Below, piece after piece: positions 13,701 to 25,970 of a stretch of DNA of 64,000 nt. The notes beneath the pieces were generated by a model. The model searched no databases and had not been told where the DNA came from. It saw only the letters and a list, made by a program, of their open reading frames with translations. The position numbers and the translations under genes were made by a program. Within the stretch, counting starts at the first letter, position 1, and every line of letters begins with the position of its first letter. Origin of the DNA: Marchantia polymorpha subsp. ruderalis. Its lineage: Eukaryota; Streptophyta; Marchantiopsida; Marchantiales; Marchantiaceae. The stretch spans positions 4,410,001 through 4,474,000 of the forward strand of contig AP031358.1 of NCBI GenBank assembly GCA_037833965.1. The letters are read 5' to 3'.

Positions 13701-16700
13701 CGCTAAGGTGGAGAAATTGGTCGCTGAGTGTGACAGACTTAAGGTAAGGCTTTCCGTCCGCTTATGTCTATCAGTCTTTTGTCATCACCGCAGTTTATTT
13801 CCTCTTTGGTCCTCACTCGGATGGTCGCGAAAGGTGAGGATGGCTTATCTACCGGTCCTAATAACCTTTTGTGAACTTGAGAAGCGAGGGATCTTCGTAG
13901 AGCACCTTTATCGCTGTTATGTGCTCCAAGTACTCAGGGATTTGCGTTGACTTCGTTTAGGCCTTGGTCGAGACACTTGAGGCAAGAGCAGCAGAGGCAA
14001 CAGAGGCAGAGAAGAAGTATGCTGCTGCCAAGAAGGAAAGTGATGAAAGGTTACTTAGAGCAGAAGAAGCAGAGGCGAAGATTGAGCAAATGCAGGAAGC
14101 TGTTCATAGGTGGGATGCAATATTCTCCCTTCTGTTTTCCAAGTGTGTGGTTGGTCCCAATGTGTGTGATCTGAGTGAGAACGAATCTGAAAATCTGAAT
14201 GGGCGGAACGTTCCCCGGACCACGCAGAAGAGCGGTGTCGGAATGTTTCGGAATTTTCTAACGGGACTCACACTCAAAGTAGATAGGAAACAACTTCTAA
14301 CCCTAACAAGGTAATGCTTGTTGACAGGCTCGCAATCAGCTTACGAAGACCCATGTGGGGGCTCGCGAGCCGGCGTGATGGACTCGTGCCCAGTGCGCGA
14401 GATTCAGTGCTGTGTTCTGATAGTCTGGAGGGTTCACGTTCCCCCCCCTCACGTGATGTCTATACAACGAAACAATCTGGATTCAGCGTTCCCGTTGACA
14501 GTTCAAGTCTCACAAGCCAACTTCATTTATTGGAGTTAGCTTGTGAGACAGCCTGTGAGACTCCTGAGGACTGGCTGGTACCTCTGTCAAGCCATTTGCT
14601 GAGTTTACTGCCTGAAGGATCTCTACCCAACTTGCGCGCATCCCTGCATGATTCAGGGAGAGTGGCCTGCCGTCACTGTGGTGACAGGGTACAACCAATT
14701 CTGAGATCTGGGTCCCTTGAAGGGCCTACCCGACAAGAGATTGAAAATTCTCTTTCTCAGGCGTTGTCCAAATTACCGCGTTTGCATGGACGAGACTCGC
14801 AATCTCCACGTTCAAAACCTGTAACGAAGGTTCTCACTGCAACAGAAGCCGGTACCTTGAAGTTACGCTTGAAAGTTCGGGAGCCTCTGCGAGTTGTGGA
14901 AACTGTTCAGACTACCAAGCTCAGTAAAGACAGCCGAAGTGGTTATGATACAGTTAGCGAAGTTTCTTCTCTGGAGACAGCTGTGCCTGTTTCCCCTCCT
15001 GCCCCTTTCCCGTACCTGATGAAAGGTGGAATACGCAGTGATCAACTGTCTCAAGGACCTGGGATAAGTAGGCCAGAAACTCCTAAGTCCGATCGAGTCT
15101 CGTCACGTACACGTAACCCTTCTCCTCTAGTTACCCCTAGAGGAACGCGTTCCCCTTCTCTAACATCAAGAAAGCTTCCATCTTCTCCGAGGCCTAATTC
15201 CATCCTACCTGAAGCGCCTGGTGCTCGAAGGCCTTCTCCTTCCCGATCCTCCACTCGAAAGCCGTCTCCATCTCCATCACCAAGATTCAGTTTCTCTCTT
15301 AATCCACCGTCCAACCGAAAGTCCTCACCAGCTCCATCACGAGGAATTTCGTCTCATACCACTTCAGCCACCAGAAAGCCCTCTCAGGCTCCATCACCAA
15401 GATTCAGTCTTTCTCAAACGTCATCATCCTCTCCAGCTCCTTCACCTCAAGTCAATGCTTCTGATACTCCGTCTCCCCTTCCAAAGCCTTCTCCATCTGC
15501 ATCAACAAGGTTAAATCCCCCTCCATCACCATCGTTCCTTCGGAAGCCTAACCCATCGTTGTCCACAAGGAGAACTGATTCTCCTATGGGACCCACAAGG
15601 CGGCATCCTTCTCCTCCTCCTAACCTCAAAGGGAGGTACTTCATTTCTCCTGCCATTCGACGGACCTAACAATATCTCTCCAATCAGTTACTAACTTATT
15701 CTCACTTTATGAACCGACAACCCCCTTTTAAAGGCTACAAGGAGTGCTAATCTCTTTCTGGCCCGGGGGATATACTTCAACTACCTTCATTTATCTTATA
15801 CAAGCTGGGATACGACACGGCGCTAGCGAGATCCCAGGCTGCGAAGGAAGCGCCTGACGTCTTCTGTTAATTAACTCCGTTATTTAGCAGGCTTTAAAAG
15901 CCTTCTTTGGTGAGAACTGTTGTATGAGGTTATTTCAGCTGAGCTGCTATCACATTCTCTTTGATGGTGGGCTCCTCATACCATACTTCCTATTTCATTT
16001 TTCCGTTCTCTTTTAGATTTGCAAGCCTCTGCAAACATTACATCTTGGAGAATATAGTCAAGTAATACCGTCAAAAAGAACCTTGCGGCAATAGTTATTC
16101 TTAGGTGTCGAAGTGCGCCTTCATGTAAGGTTGCATCGGCTGTGATTGTTAGTGGTTCTAGGGCTTACTACTATCCATCAATGTTGGAGAGGACTTACGT
16201 AAAGCAAAGAGTTGACCGAAGAAACGAGGCAATATAACTTAAGCAGATCCTCAAGAATGTCTCCTTTGGATATTGTATGTATTTTGTTTCTTAAATAAAG
16301 ACATAGTTGCTTTATTTGGATAGGCGAGTCTCCTCTAGTTGAATGGCTGCCAGTTTTATATGCGTCTTAAATGATCACTAACTTGAATCTCTGCATTCAT
16401 GACCTTACCTCTCTTTGACTCTCTAATCTATGTTTTGTGCTGTCTTTCATCCTGTTTATGGTTGTGATTTATGTTAGATGGCAACCTGTGTATTTCACAC
16501 GCGAAGTGTATTATATCCCCTTGGTCTAATTCATTGATTTCTGACCACAACTTTTCTTGGGCGAGTAGATTGGAGGAAAAGCTTCAAAATATGGAGTCGG
16601 AGAATCAAGTTCTTCGCCAACAAACGCTTGTATTGTCGCCCACCAAGGGTCTTGGAAGTCGATTCAAAACCACTGTTTTCCAGGTAATGTTTTGCTCTGT

Positions 16701-19700
16701 TACTGCCCTTGCGGACGAGTGCGATTTTGCAAGGCATTGTTATTTTTAGGTCCCACCTTACCTTACCACCACACCTCTAATCTTTGATTTGTATTTCTTT
16801 CTTGTTTAGAATGAGAGAAAGGTCCTCTGATATGTCTGTCAGATCTGGGCTTATGTAAGAGCATATGGTGTGAAATCTCTTCTGACAAAGATGATATTTG
16901 CGTGACGGACCTTGTGAATACAGAGAAGCCCAGACAATGGATATCTTGCAAATGGTGAACACCGTCAGGCCACTGTAAGTTCCACTTGTACCTTCTCGAG
17001 TAACTCGACTTTCACGATGAGTTATTATTGCAGAAATTTTGAAGCGGTAGACTAGGTTAGTTTCATGATTGTTGTCTTTTGTTGAAGGAGAGCATTTAAA
17101 TTCAGGACTTAAGGCCTGAGTTGTAAGAGTTACATAGTTCTTTGCCTCCCCAAGTATTGAATCTAATGTTTTCACATTGGTCGAAAGCTGGTACTTAATA
17201 TGGCTGAAACATGAATTGTGCAGCTTGAGACACCTTCTACAGCTCAAATTGAGAGAGAGCATTCGGAGGCTGAACAAAGGCGTCAAAAGCTACTCATCGA
17301 CAGACAACAGGTTTTGATGGCTTCACGTTTGACTCTTTGGAATGTGACTCCGTTTCACGTTGATGGTTTCCAAGCAATGATAATTATCTTACAATTTTGG
17401 TAGGTTCCTCTGGAGGGAATCGAAGTTAGTGACAGTATTCACTAATCAGAGTGGTACGCATTGCAGGAGAATCAAGATGCCCTTCTGCAGTGTGTCATGC
17501 AAGATGTGGGATTCAGCCATGATAGGCCGGTTGCAGCATGTATTATTTACAAGTCTCTTCTTCAGTGGCGCTCATTCGAAGCTGAGAGGACGAATGTATT
17601 TGATCGCATCATTCAAACTATCGGAACTGCTATTGAGGTGAGGATAGAGCTGATGCATAATACACTCTTTGTCATACTTAATATGTGCTAGGGCTTACTA
17701 ATCTGGTCGTGCACGTCCGACTTGCACTAATGGCAAATATTAGGGATTCGCCGTAGGTAGATTCATGAAGACACTTAAGCTTTGAATTGTTGGATCTACA
17801 GAGTCAAGAGAACAATGATGTCTTAGCATACTGGCTGTCCAACACGTCAACGCTTCTCTTCCTTCTGCAACGTACTCTAAAAGCCAGTGGGGCAGCTGGA
17901 GGTACCCCGCAACGCCGAAGGCCCAGTTCTGTGACCCTCTTCGGACGCATGACACAAGTAAGAATCCTGACACCGTCAGTGTTTACAGAGCCGGAAATTT
18001 TCTCAGGGTATTGAAGTCTAGTTGTTGAATTTTGCGTTCATGTAGTAAAAAATCATCTCAATCAACTAGTCAACCATAACCGTAAACCATACCTAGGGAG
18101 AGGTGTGCAGCCCTCTGTGGTGGTGGCCTCTTTCCTGTTTTTGGGACTTGTTAGTAGTTGGAGAGTTGAATGAACGAAACTGTCTCATAATGCCTTTGTC
18201 ATATTCCAGGGATTTAGATCTTCTCCTTCCGGCGGAGTTTCTTTTGGAAATGGTGGAATTATGGGTGGACTAGAGGTTCTACGACAAGTGGAGGCCAAGT
18301 ATCCAGCTTTGCTTTTCAAGCAGCAGCTCACTGCTTACGTCGAAAAGATTTACGGAATGATTCGCGACAATCTCAAGAAGGAGATTTCACCGCTCCTAAG
18401 TCTCTGTATCCAGGTAAGCGGGATTGTTCACACAAGTTTTCTCAATTTATTTTCTTTTGCAGCAAATATTCAAAAGTGTGATAGACGGTTTGTGTTTTTC
18501 TTGTTGCTGCGCCGCTTTGTGATGGTCATGGCTGGTTTGTTAACTGCAGGCGCCAAGGACATCTAGAGCGACGTTGAGTAAAGTGGCATCTAGGACATCA
18601 CCGATCGCCAATATGTCTACACAACAAGTCTTGAGCAGTCACTGGCACAGCATCATCAGCAGTTTGAGTTCACTCCTGAGCACCTTGCGCGCCAATCATG
18701 TGAGTATCGTACATAACTTCCTGCATGTAAAATCACTTGCTCTGTTTATTTGCTTCGTAATTGTACTAATCGTACACTTCTCCTCTTTGTCTTTCCACAG
18801 GTGCCACCGTTTTTGGTCCGGAAGCTCTTTACGCAGATCTTTTCTTTTATCAATGTACAACTATTCAACAGGTGTGAACCGTAACTGACTTTTGGGTCAT
18901 TGTCAGTCAGACCGCCGTTCCAATCGCTCAATGATTATTACTTATAATTTGTAACACTCTCAAGATCTTCTTTGTTGTCTTTTTTATCTAATTCATCATT
19001 ATTCGCTAGCCGAATAAGCACATTTTTTATGGAGTCTACCTCCCCTGTAATGGTCATGTATGTAAACCTACGCTTATCTTTACAATCGCCAATTGACTGG
19101 AAAATTTTACATACAATCGGAATCTTGTCTCTATCGTTTCTAGTGAACTTTGTCACTATCCCTCCTACCCAGTGGCGGGGTCTAGGTTTTTCAGGGTAAG
19201 ACCATTCACCGGTAAACTTAATCGGAGATTGCAACCATGGCTTGTTATGATACCACAGCTTGCTTTTGAGGCGTGAGTGCTGCTCATTTAGCAACGGAGA
19301 GTATGTCAAGGCTGGACTGGCAGAGCTTGAACACTGGATATATGACGCAACAGAGGAGGTACTCATAAATATAGGAAAGACTGCAAAGCAAGAGAATTAT
19401 TTTGTGTATTATCCGTGCAAATTCATTGTGAATGGATCGCTGGAATTTGGGCGTAAGACTAACTCAGATTCATGTCTGTTCGTACAGTACGCAGGTTCAT
19501 CTTGGGATGAGCTGAAGTATATAAGACAAGCCGTCGGATTTTTGGTAAGTTTCGCTTTATTTTGATATCGTTATGCATGTGGCAATGCTCTCTGCTAATA
19601 TCTGTTGGTTATCAGGCCTGTTGCTGGTTATAGAGTATCAGCTATTAGACGCTGTATCTGTATCTGAATTCTGATAACCTCGCTTCTTTGTACGTGGAGT

Positions 19701-20479
19701 ATGCTTTTTGCAAATAAGAAATACTAAACTTCGTCCTTCTCCATCAGGTTATTCATCAAAAGCCGAAGAAATCTCTTGATGAGATTACTCATGATTTGTG
19801 CCCAGTACGTTACACCCTAACTTTAATCACTTGAATTCGGAAAATCGCGTTCGCTTATTGAGGTCATTGCTTTATAATCGCATCGGAGGTCCGTCAGCCC
19901 TATAGCAGAGTTCCTAAATTATGTATGTGTTTCAGGTCTTGAGCGTACAACAACTCTATCGTATCAGCACCATGTATTGGGATGACAAATATGGCACGCA
20001 TAGTGTTTCACCTGAGGTAAGTAAAGGCTACCCTACGGAATATTGTCCCCTCACCGTTCATGTTCACATAGCAGGAATTCGTCTTTGGATGTTTTGTGTG
20101 GTGTGGATAGCAGTTTTCCTAACAAAGAGCTGCAAACATGCAGGTAATTGCTAATATGCGAGTGTTGATGACCGAGGATTCCAACAGTGCCGTCAGCAAC
20201 TCCTTCTTGCTGGACGACGACTCAAGGTATGATACTTCAGTAGGGACCGGTTCATTTGATTGGAGTCCTAGACATGAGTGGGTGAATCTGTTCTGGAGGT
20301 ATGCGTCGCGTTTATGAGATCTGTGTTTAACACTGCAATTCTGGTGTCGCTGCAGCATTCCCTTCACTGTAGATGACATCTCGAAGTCAATGTCAGACAT
20401 TGATTTGTCTGATGTGGATGCTCCCCCACTTCTTCGGGACAACGCGGCCTTCAATTTTTTACAACCACAGCATGAGTAA
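4781..20479 (+). CDS. Class XI myosin heavy chain, complete, 39 proposed coding exons
   Basis: Actin-based motor of the plant class XI (myosin V-like) type, which moves organelles and vesicles. Exons: 4781-4783, 6098-6223, 6533-6676, 6954-7099, 7322-7478, 7688-7746, 7924-8080, 8228-8377, 8708-8844, 9001-9147, 9298-9399, 9518-9575, 9714-9815, 10356-10393, 10583-10709, 10834-11007, 11220-11351, 11700-11809, 11911-11971, 12154-12331, 12480-12685, 12891-13010, 13123-13221, 13522-13743, 13961-14109, 16569-16683, 16924-16974, 17224-17310, 17467-17637, 17802-17957, 18210-18413, 18550-18699, 18801-18871, 19259-19358, 19488-19544, 19748-19804, 19936-20016, 20144-20226, 20356-20479. They sum to 4611 nt (1536 aa plus stop) in frame; family members are about 1500 aa. 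Visible: N-terminal SH3-like region, P-loop GESGAGKT (about 155-162), switch I SSRFGKF (about 212), switch II DIYGFES (about 431), six IQ motifs (about 735-878), coiled coil (about 879-1060), and globular cargo/DIL tail (about 1120-1536). Start chosen: ATG 4781 abuts donor GTTAGT, and a strong acceptor at 6097 gives [12 protein letters not shown] 6092 is the alternative. Confidence 0.93.
4784..6097 (+). other. Proposed first intron of the myosin gene
   Basis: A 1314-nt stretch from donor GTTAGT right after the ATG to a pyrimidine-rich acceptor (CTACCATGCAG). I see no exon of the motor in it. The 109-codon open frame at 5307-5636 has no family resemblance. A long first intron placed directly after the start codon often carries enhancing signals in plants, but none can be shown here. 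Confidence 0.5.
14328..15669 (+). CDS. Candidate alternative terminal exon of myosin XI: Ser/Pro-rich basic tail
   Basis: Inside the 2459-nt intron between exons 25 and 26 lies an uninterrupted frame ending at TAA 15667-15669. It is preceded by an acceptor (TTGACAG, AG at 14326-14327) with CTAAC branch-like sequences 25-30 nt upstream. Exon 25 ends in phase 2 (AG); joining it to G14328 makes AGG and enters this frame exactly. Predicted product: motor, IQ region and most of the coiled coil to residue 1035, then about 446 new residues, 1481 aa in total, with no globular tail. The new tail has a mixed first half (including CRHCGDR) and a second half rich in Ser, Pro and Arg, with about two dozen SP/TP dipeptides and repeats such as [12 protein letters not shown]. 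These suit proline-directed kinases or binding to acidic partners. I do not recognise the tail. Alternatively it is a nested gene starting at ATG 14314, or an unused frame. Confidence 0.6.
16294..16299 (+). terminator. Candidate poly(A) signal for the short myosin isoform
   Basis: AATAAA lies 625 nt after the stop of the alternative terminal exon, just after a TTGTATGTATTTTGTTTC stretch of the kind found upstream of plant cleavage sites. It is still inside the intron of the long isoform, as expected for intronic polyadenylation. Confidence 0.4.
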
Positions 20480-22637
20480 GTGTATGCTTTGAGGGTATAA
20501 TTATAAGTGCCATATTTGTTTGGTACTTTTTAGGCAAAATTATGTGCTGGTGATGATTATTCTTGCGAGGACTGAGTTGTCCCACTTTGTAATTCCATCC
20601 ACTTGACTTGACCCCGAATACATCAATGAAACAACGTCATGGAATCCCGTCAACAAACCAGAAGCGAATTTTAGCGTACTTTAGCGGCCTGATGTAGCTA
20701 CCACTCTTATACATAATTGTGATTCTTTAGACGGTTCAAAGGATATAATCGAAACATTTGTTATTTGTACAGCTCTACTTTGTGTGCATGTTCGTGTGTG
20801 TGTGTGTGTGTGCGCGTGAGAGTGAGTGTGTGTGTGTCGGCACTTTATGCTCTGCTTTGCCTCCAGTTTGTGTCAAACTACAGGTGGATTTTCCATACGG
20901 CTGTAGTGCTTAGGAAGAAGTCGTTGATGGACTTCTGGGTTGAGGAGGATTAGTGTGAGATCCGCCTGAGTGCGTGTGGGCGTGGTTCTGGTATGGTCCT
21001 ATGGCATTATCATTACCGGGTCACACAATGTTGGATGCTTGTCAACGGATCATTTGAATGGCATGGAAATGTGTGCTTGCGGACCACTCTTGCCTTTTCC
21101 TGCTGATACACATCCTACATTAGCAACAAGGAAGGAAGGAAGGCGGCCACCACAAAGGTAGCAAGGGCCCATGTACAAGATGTGCTGAAGTTACCCTCTG
21201 AGCATGAGCATGTACTGCAGTAGCTACTACGTTCGAGGCTGAAGCAAGAACTCTCTTCATTCACGCCCACGTCAACGTGCACTTGATAGTTGATGCATGT
21301 CTGGTATCTGTGGTATGCGTGCACCATGAGCATGGGTCATGACGCCGCTCCTTTACTCCGTAAAGGACAATCCTGTGCGTCCGTCGACGCCCTAGCGTAG
21401 TAGTAGTCGACTGCTGCCGCACAGTCGGCCCGATGATTATGATCGTGTGGTCTGCAATTGCGGTCGCTGATTGGGATGTGGTTGGCATTGATTGGATCTG
21501 GATCACCACGTAGATGTGCATATGCCACTGGACGCAGCCGTATCGATGTGAATTGATTGGCTGCAGAGTGGACCTCGTAGTCGGGGCATTGCGTCTGGGC
21601 GTGACTGGGTAGTCATCAGAGGTCACAGCTGATGTGCATGACGTGGTTGGGAACTGAGCGCGGTCACGTAGAAGATGTCCATATTGTGTTTGGGGATGAC
21701 GATGATATGTCAAATCAATGAAAATTGGATTGATTAGTGCATTGGGTGATGAGATTTCTCCGGGGTCGAAGTTTGTTTCATTTACATATGTAGCTAGATT
21801 GCTGCGGAGAGGTGAGGAATGCCATTATTTAACGATGTAAGATTATCGCCACGGACGGTGAAGACGAGTTCAACGTTGAGCCGAGAGGCGGAGAGGAGGA
21901 GAGGAGAGGATAGTGGAGGCCTAGTGCATAGGACAGTAGCTGATTGACATTCACAGGGAGGAACATCTTCCCCATTCCAGGGACCGGCCGCTCGTCCGCT
22001 GATCAAGTAGTAGGGAGGAAGACACGGGAGTCAAGGTAACGTGTGCTTGAAGATGCTTTGATATTTTTGGGCCCCAGACCGGACATGAACTTGGGTAGCG
22101 GCGACACATGTTGCTCGGATCCGACAGGCAGGTACTCCAGGAGTGGAGTGAGGGAGTGCTCGTGCTCGTGCTCTTGTAAGTGGCTGGATGGCTGGATGGC
22201 TATTAGCTGACCAACAGAACGTGCGTGTGAAGTTAAGTTGGGGGTCACGGTGCCTGGGGTAATGTAAGTACGGAAATGAAGGTAAAGCCGTGAATAAACG
22301 TAGGCCATGACGAGAATTCTATCCGGGCTTTCTCATAGAATGTGGTATTAACGAACCATGTAAAAGGAACAAGCACATTAAGTTTCCCCCGATCGCTAAG
22401 CACATGTGCTGCTCTGGCACCCTTGAGCCCGAGGAGAATGAGAATCTTTATAGATTTCATTCACCTCAGCAACCCACATCCTTCAACCTTGAGAGTTGAG
22501 CATCTTAATCAAAAGTTGGATGCTCTTCTCGTCCTAGAAGTTCTGGATCATCTAGAGTGGCATAGAGCACACAACTTTTCTACACCCTCGTAATAAAAGC
22601 CACATTTTGGTGGTTTGTTTGGCGTTTCTTTTTGCAG
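20480..22637. other. Myosin 3' UTR and intergenic stretch before the CCCH/KH exons
   Basis: The first few hundred bases should be myosin 3' UTR; no single AATAAA stands out. A GT/GC microsatellite lies at about 20793-20837. From 21100 to 22600 I see only weak open frames on both strands and no recognisable protein. The missing 5' exon or exons of the next gene should lie here or be non-homologous; I searched by eye for the first CCCH finger and did not find it. Confidence 0.5.
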
Positions 22638-24613
22638 GCGCTTTGTGGTGCCAGGCTTCAAACAACATGGCAACTCTTTCACCGCCGCTATGTTAGCTGC
22701 ACAAAAGTTGAATGCGGACAAGACCTATGCCATGGCTACCCGCTCGTACTCTTTCAAAAGCGCGACCAGCAACCAGCAACAAACAGGTTAGTTTAGTTCT
22801 TACGTCTCCTTTGCTGGCTAGGCATTCTATATTCTTTCTTCTTTTGAAGGCTCCCCCGGGTTTCGGCACGGGTTGTTCCCGTGTCTCGCTCCACCATCTC
22901 CCCTCCCTTAGTCTCCCCTCCTTTGCCAGCCAGCCCTCCGTAGCAATTCAGCCCGACCGCAATTTACCTTCGCCGTGCCGTGCCATGCCATGCCATGCCC
23001 ATGCCTCATACATCTCGATGGTCTGTGAAGCCGCCGCCGCCACCACCACTGTCTAGACTATCCACCACCACCCTCTACGCAAAAAGAATCATTTGACATT
23101 TGCGAATGGTGTTGTTACCGTACCGTGCGATGTTGACACTGAACCTTGGTACAACATTCCTACAGAAATTCCTCTCTTTAGAACCATCTATCCGATACTC
23201 AGGTTTTAGTTAGGGACCCACATTTCCACCAAGACAATCCGAGCATCATCGCATACACAGAGAGGTCAGTGGACTTCGTTCGGATCTCTCCGGAAAAAAC
23301 AAATGTCGTTAGAGAACAAAAGCAAGCAAGGAAGACAACAGAAGGAACCATACATGGCTACTGAGCTATAGAATCCCCGACCTACATGACAACACGTGAG
23401 AAATCCTCGAGAAGGTAAAGTGTGCGGACAAGCACCTGGCAGAGTAGTTCTCCGTAGAGTCTACCTACGCCTGCTGTTGAAACTCTAATGTACTAGTTTG
23501 CTATCGTTAGCAGTCGTGACTTCTTTCGTACCTTAGGCCTGCGACGTGGATTGAAGGGGCGGAAATGTCCAGATGTCGCATGCTCTCTCTATCTCTATCT
23601 TCTTCTTCTCGTGCGATTGACAGCCCGAAATTGGTGAGTACAGTACTGTAAGAAGGAAACACACGCGAATCAATGAGCAAGGAACGGTAATCGATCGAGA
23701 GAGAGGAAAATGTCGGAAAAGAGAAAGGTAGGGTTTGTGGGAGGGCGGGGGGAGGGGGGTTGGAGTGGAGTCGAGTGGAAGGAATGTTGCACTTCAATGT
23801 TGAAGCGCGGAAATGCAGGCTGATTGACGCACTCGAATCATCGACTCTGCTGGTGCAGGCGTGCCGAGAAGCAGTAGTGGGCCGAAGGGAGGTAGCAACA
23901 GCGCTGGCACGCAACCCGCTAGCGCGGAGAATAACGATGTTGATTTGGGAGTGTACAAAACCCGTCTGTGCCTTCGATTTAGTACTCCGGAAGGTTGTCG
24001 CTACGGAGACAAGTGCCGCTTCGCGCATGGGAAGAGCGACCTGCGCCCGATGCCAGCTCCGTCCGTGCGCTCATTGGGAAGCTCCATCGATAGTCGAAGC
24101 ACGGGAGAGTACTCGAGGCAGTCGTCCATGGCCAGGAGTGTTGATAGTTTGAGTCTCATGTATCCGTCCAACGTATCGAATAATGGCAGTTACCACACCG
24201 AACCCAACTCGCCCGCTTCCGCCCCAGGATTTGGATTCGGATCCTCGTCGACGTCGAAGAAGATCAGCATTGGAGCCGCCTTCGCCGGGGCAATCATCGG
24301 CAAGGCCGGCGCGAACGTGAAGCAAATCAACCGGCTGACCGGAGCAAAAGTGTCGATCCGCGAGCACGGGACCGACCCGAATATGAGGAACGTGGAGATG
24401 GAGGGCTCGCTGGAGCAGATAGAGCAGGCTAGCGAGATGGTGAGGCAGTACATGCAGAACAAGGAGCTCCTGTCGTCTAGGGCAGCGGCTCTCGGCTCCC
24501 GCAGCTTCAAGACCAAGCTGTGCAAGAACTTTGTGCAAGGAACCTGTACTTTCGCCGATCGGTGCCATTTCGCACATGGTGCATACGAGCTTCGTGTGGC
24601 TAATTTGAGATGA
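22638..24613 (+). CDS. CCCH zinc-finger and KH-domain RNA-binding protein (3' part; 5' end not located)
   Basis: Two exons are supported: 22638-22786 (acceptor TTTTTGCAG, donor CAG|GTTAGT) and 23859-24613 (acceptor GGTGCAG, stop TGA 24611-24613). They join in phase (ACA G|GC, Thr-Gly). The last exon has a CCCH finger with C-x8-C-x5-C-x3-H spacing (CLRFSTPEGCRYGDKCRFAH), a serine-rich linker, one KH domain with the GxxG loop as GKAG (24300-24311), then a second finger C-x7-C-x5-C-x3-H ending HFAHGAYELR near the C terminus. This order matches the plant CCCH-KH family, in which a further finger usually lies upstream. The first residues of the 22638 exon (FVVPGFK) resemble the segment just after that finger, so an earlier exon is expected. 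Members bind RNA; the target is unknown. An ATG at 22688 could be a start if the N-terminal finger is truly absent. Confidence 0.8.
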
Positions 24614-25970
24614 GTGGACAGCTCATCGTCCTCCTCGGAACATGAAGAAGTTTTTCTAGCTAGTAGCAGACAAATAGACGAAAATAGGACGATTGATATG
24701 GGACTTCCACCACAAAAGAGTGCTAGAGTTTCAACGCGAGTTAAGTCGAGAGATGAGGGCCAACTTTATTTTCTCTCACCTCATGCTTCATCACCACCAC
24801 AGTCAGTCGCAGCCCACCACCCTTCTCCCGTGCTTTCTGCTGCGGGCGCTCGGTCGGTTCTCAGACTGCAGGACGCTAGCGCCAACTTTGCTGCCTCCTC
24901 GAAGAATTGCAAAAAGCCCGATAGATGGATCACGAGGTTTATCCAACAACACCCATGTATGATGCAAAATTGTGGCGATGGGGGGGCTCCGATGCCGAGT
25001 GCGTTCGCCAATGCGGCCAAGCTCCATCCTCCCCCCCAATTGGATATTACATTTACAGGCTTCCCATTCACTTGTAACCATAGACGATCATCATCATCAT
25101 CATCAGTGTATAGTAGTGAGCTTTCTTTTGTATGTGTATACACCGAGCTATTCTTTATGTAATTTTTGATTCTTAGAGCTTCTGGCTCCATTATCTCTCC
25201 GTGCTCCGCCTCTCTTATCGTCCGTCCCTCTCTCCTCTCCTCCTCCTCTCCTCCCATCTCGACCTTCATCTCCATCTCTTCTCCTCGTCTCGTCTCCATA
25301 TCTTCATCGTCTCGTCTCTCGCCTCGTCTCCTCGATTCATATCCCCCTCCCCCTCCCACCTCCCACCTTCTCCTCCCGTGGGACTGCACCGGTGCCTCCG
25401 GTCACCTTCCACCAGTCCGTCCATCCGTCCGTCTGTCCGTCTGCTTGCTCTCCTGTACAGTACCCTTCTCGTTCATCGTGCGCCCGGCGGCGGGTGGCGT
25501 GGACTTGCGCCGCGCTTCTCCGTCCACACCCATTCCCGCTGAGTCAGCGTCCGCGTCCGCATCCGCAGCGGCCCTGACTGCCTGCCAGGCCATTCATTAC
25601 AATTTCCAGAACTCGGCTTTCAAGATTCAAATTACACCGACCAGTCCGACGTGGCGATGAGGGCCGACGGGGTGGCTGGCAACGCCGCTGATTTGGCGGG
25701 GCATTATTATCGAGTGGATACGTTGGAGAGAGAGAGAGGTGTACTTTGCCAGCAGAGGCGATAGATAGAGCGAGCGAGAGAGGGGAGACCGATTTAGCCG
25801 TCTGGGACTGGCGGATTGCTGCATTAGCCAGTGGACCAGGCTGGCCTTAGGGAATAAGAGTGTTCAAAGATGTGAACAGAGTTTTGTAAGGAAGGTAGAA
25901 AAATTCCGACGGACAAAAATGCAGATGGCCCTTTAGGAAGAGAAATGCGGGTGTAGAGTGAGTGAGTGGA
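24614..25970 (+). other. Probable 3' UTR then pyrimidine-rich region without a recognised gene
   Basis: From 24614 to about 25165 the sequence is a plausible 3' UTR of the CCCH/KH gene, with CAT repeats near 25085-25105 and TTTGTATGTG close to its end. From 25190 to 25480 it is strongly CT-rich, with CGTC/CGTCTGTC repeats near 25420. This resembles the leader composition at 3-4 kb and 57-58 kb, but no coding exon follows. Open frames on both strands are low-complexity. Confidence 0.45.

Noticed and set aside
13964-14314. Read-through of exon 25 into its intron as a coding extension
   Set aside because: The extension has no resemblance to myosin or to anything else, and the spliced alternatives at 14328 and 16569 are both in phase.
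20119-20454. 111-codon minus frame opposite the last myosin exons
   Set aside because: Antisense shadow of coding exons.
21261-21713. 150-codon minus-strand frame between myosin and the CCCH/KH gene
   Set aside because: Thr/His/Arg-rich, overlaps other frames, no recognised domain or start context.
24071-24577. 168-codon minus frame opposite the CCCH/KH exon
   Set aside because: Shadow of the strongly coding plus strand (KH domain and second finger).
24781-25389. 202-codon minus frame over the CCCH/KH 3' UTR
   Set aside because: Most of it is Glu/Arg/Gly low complexity from CT repeats on the plus strand.
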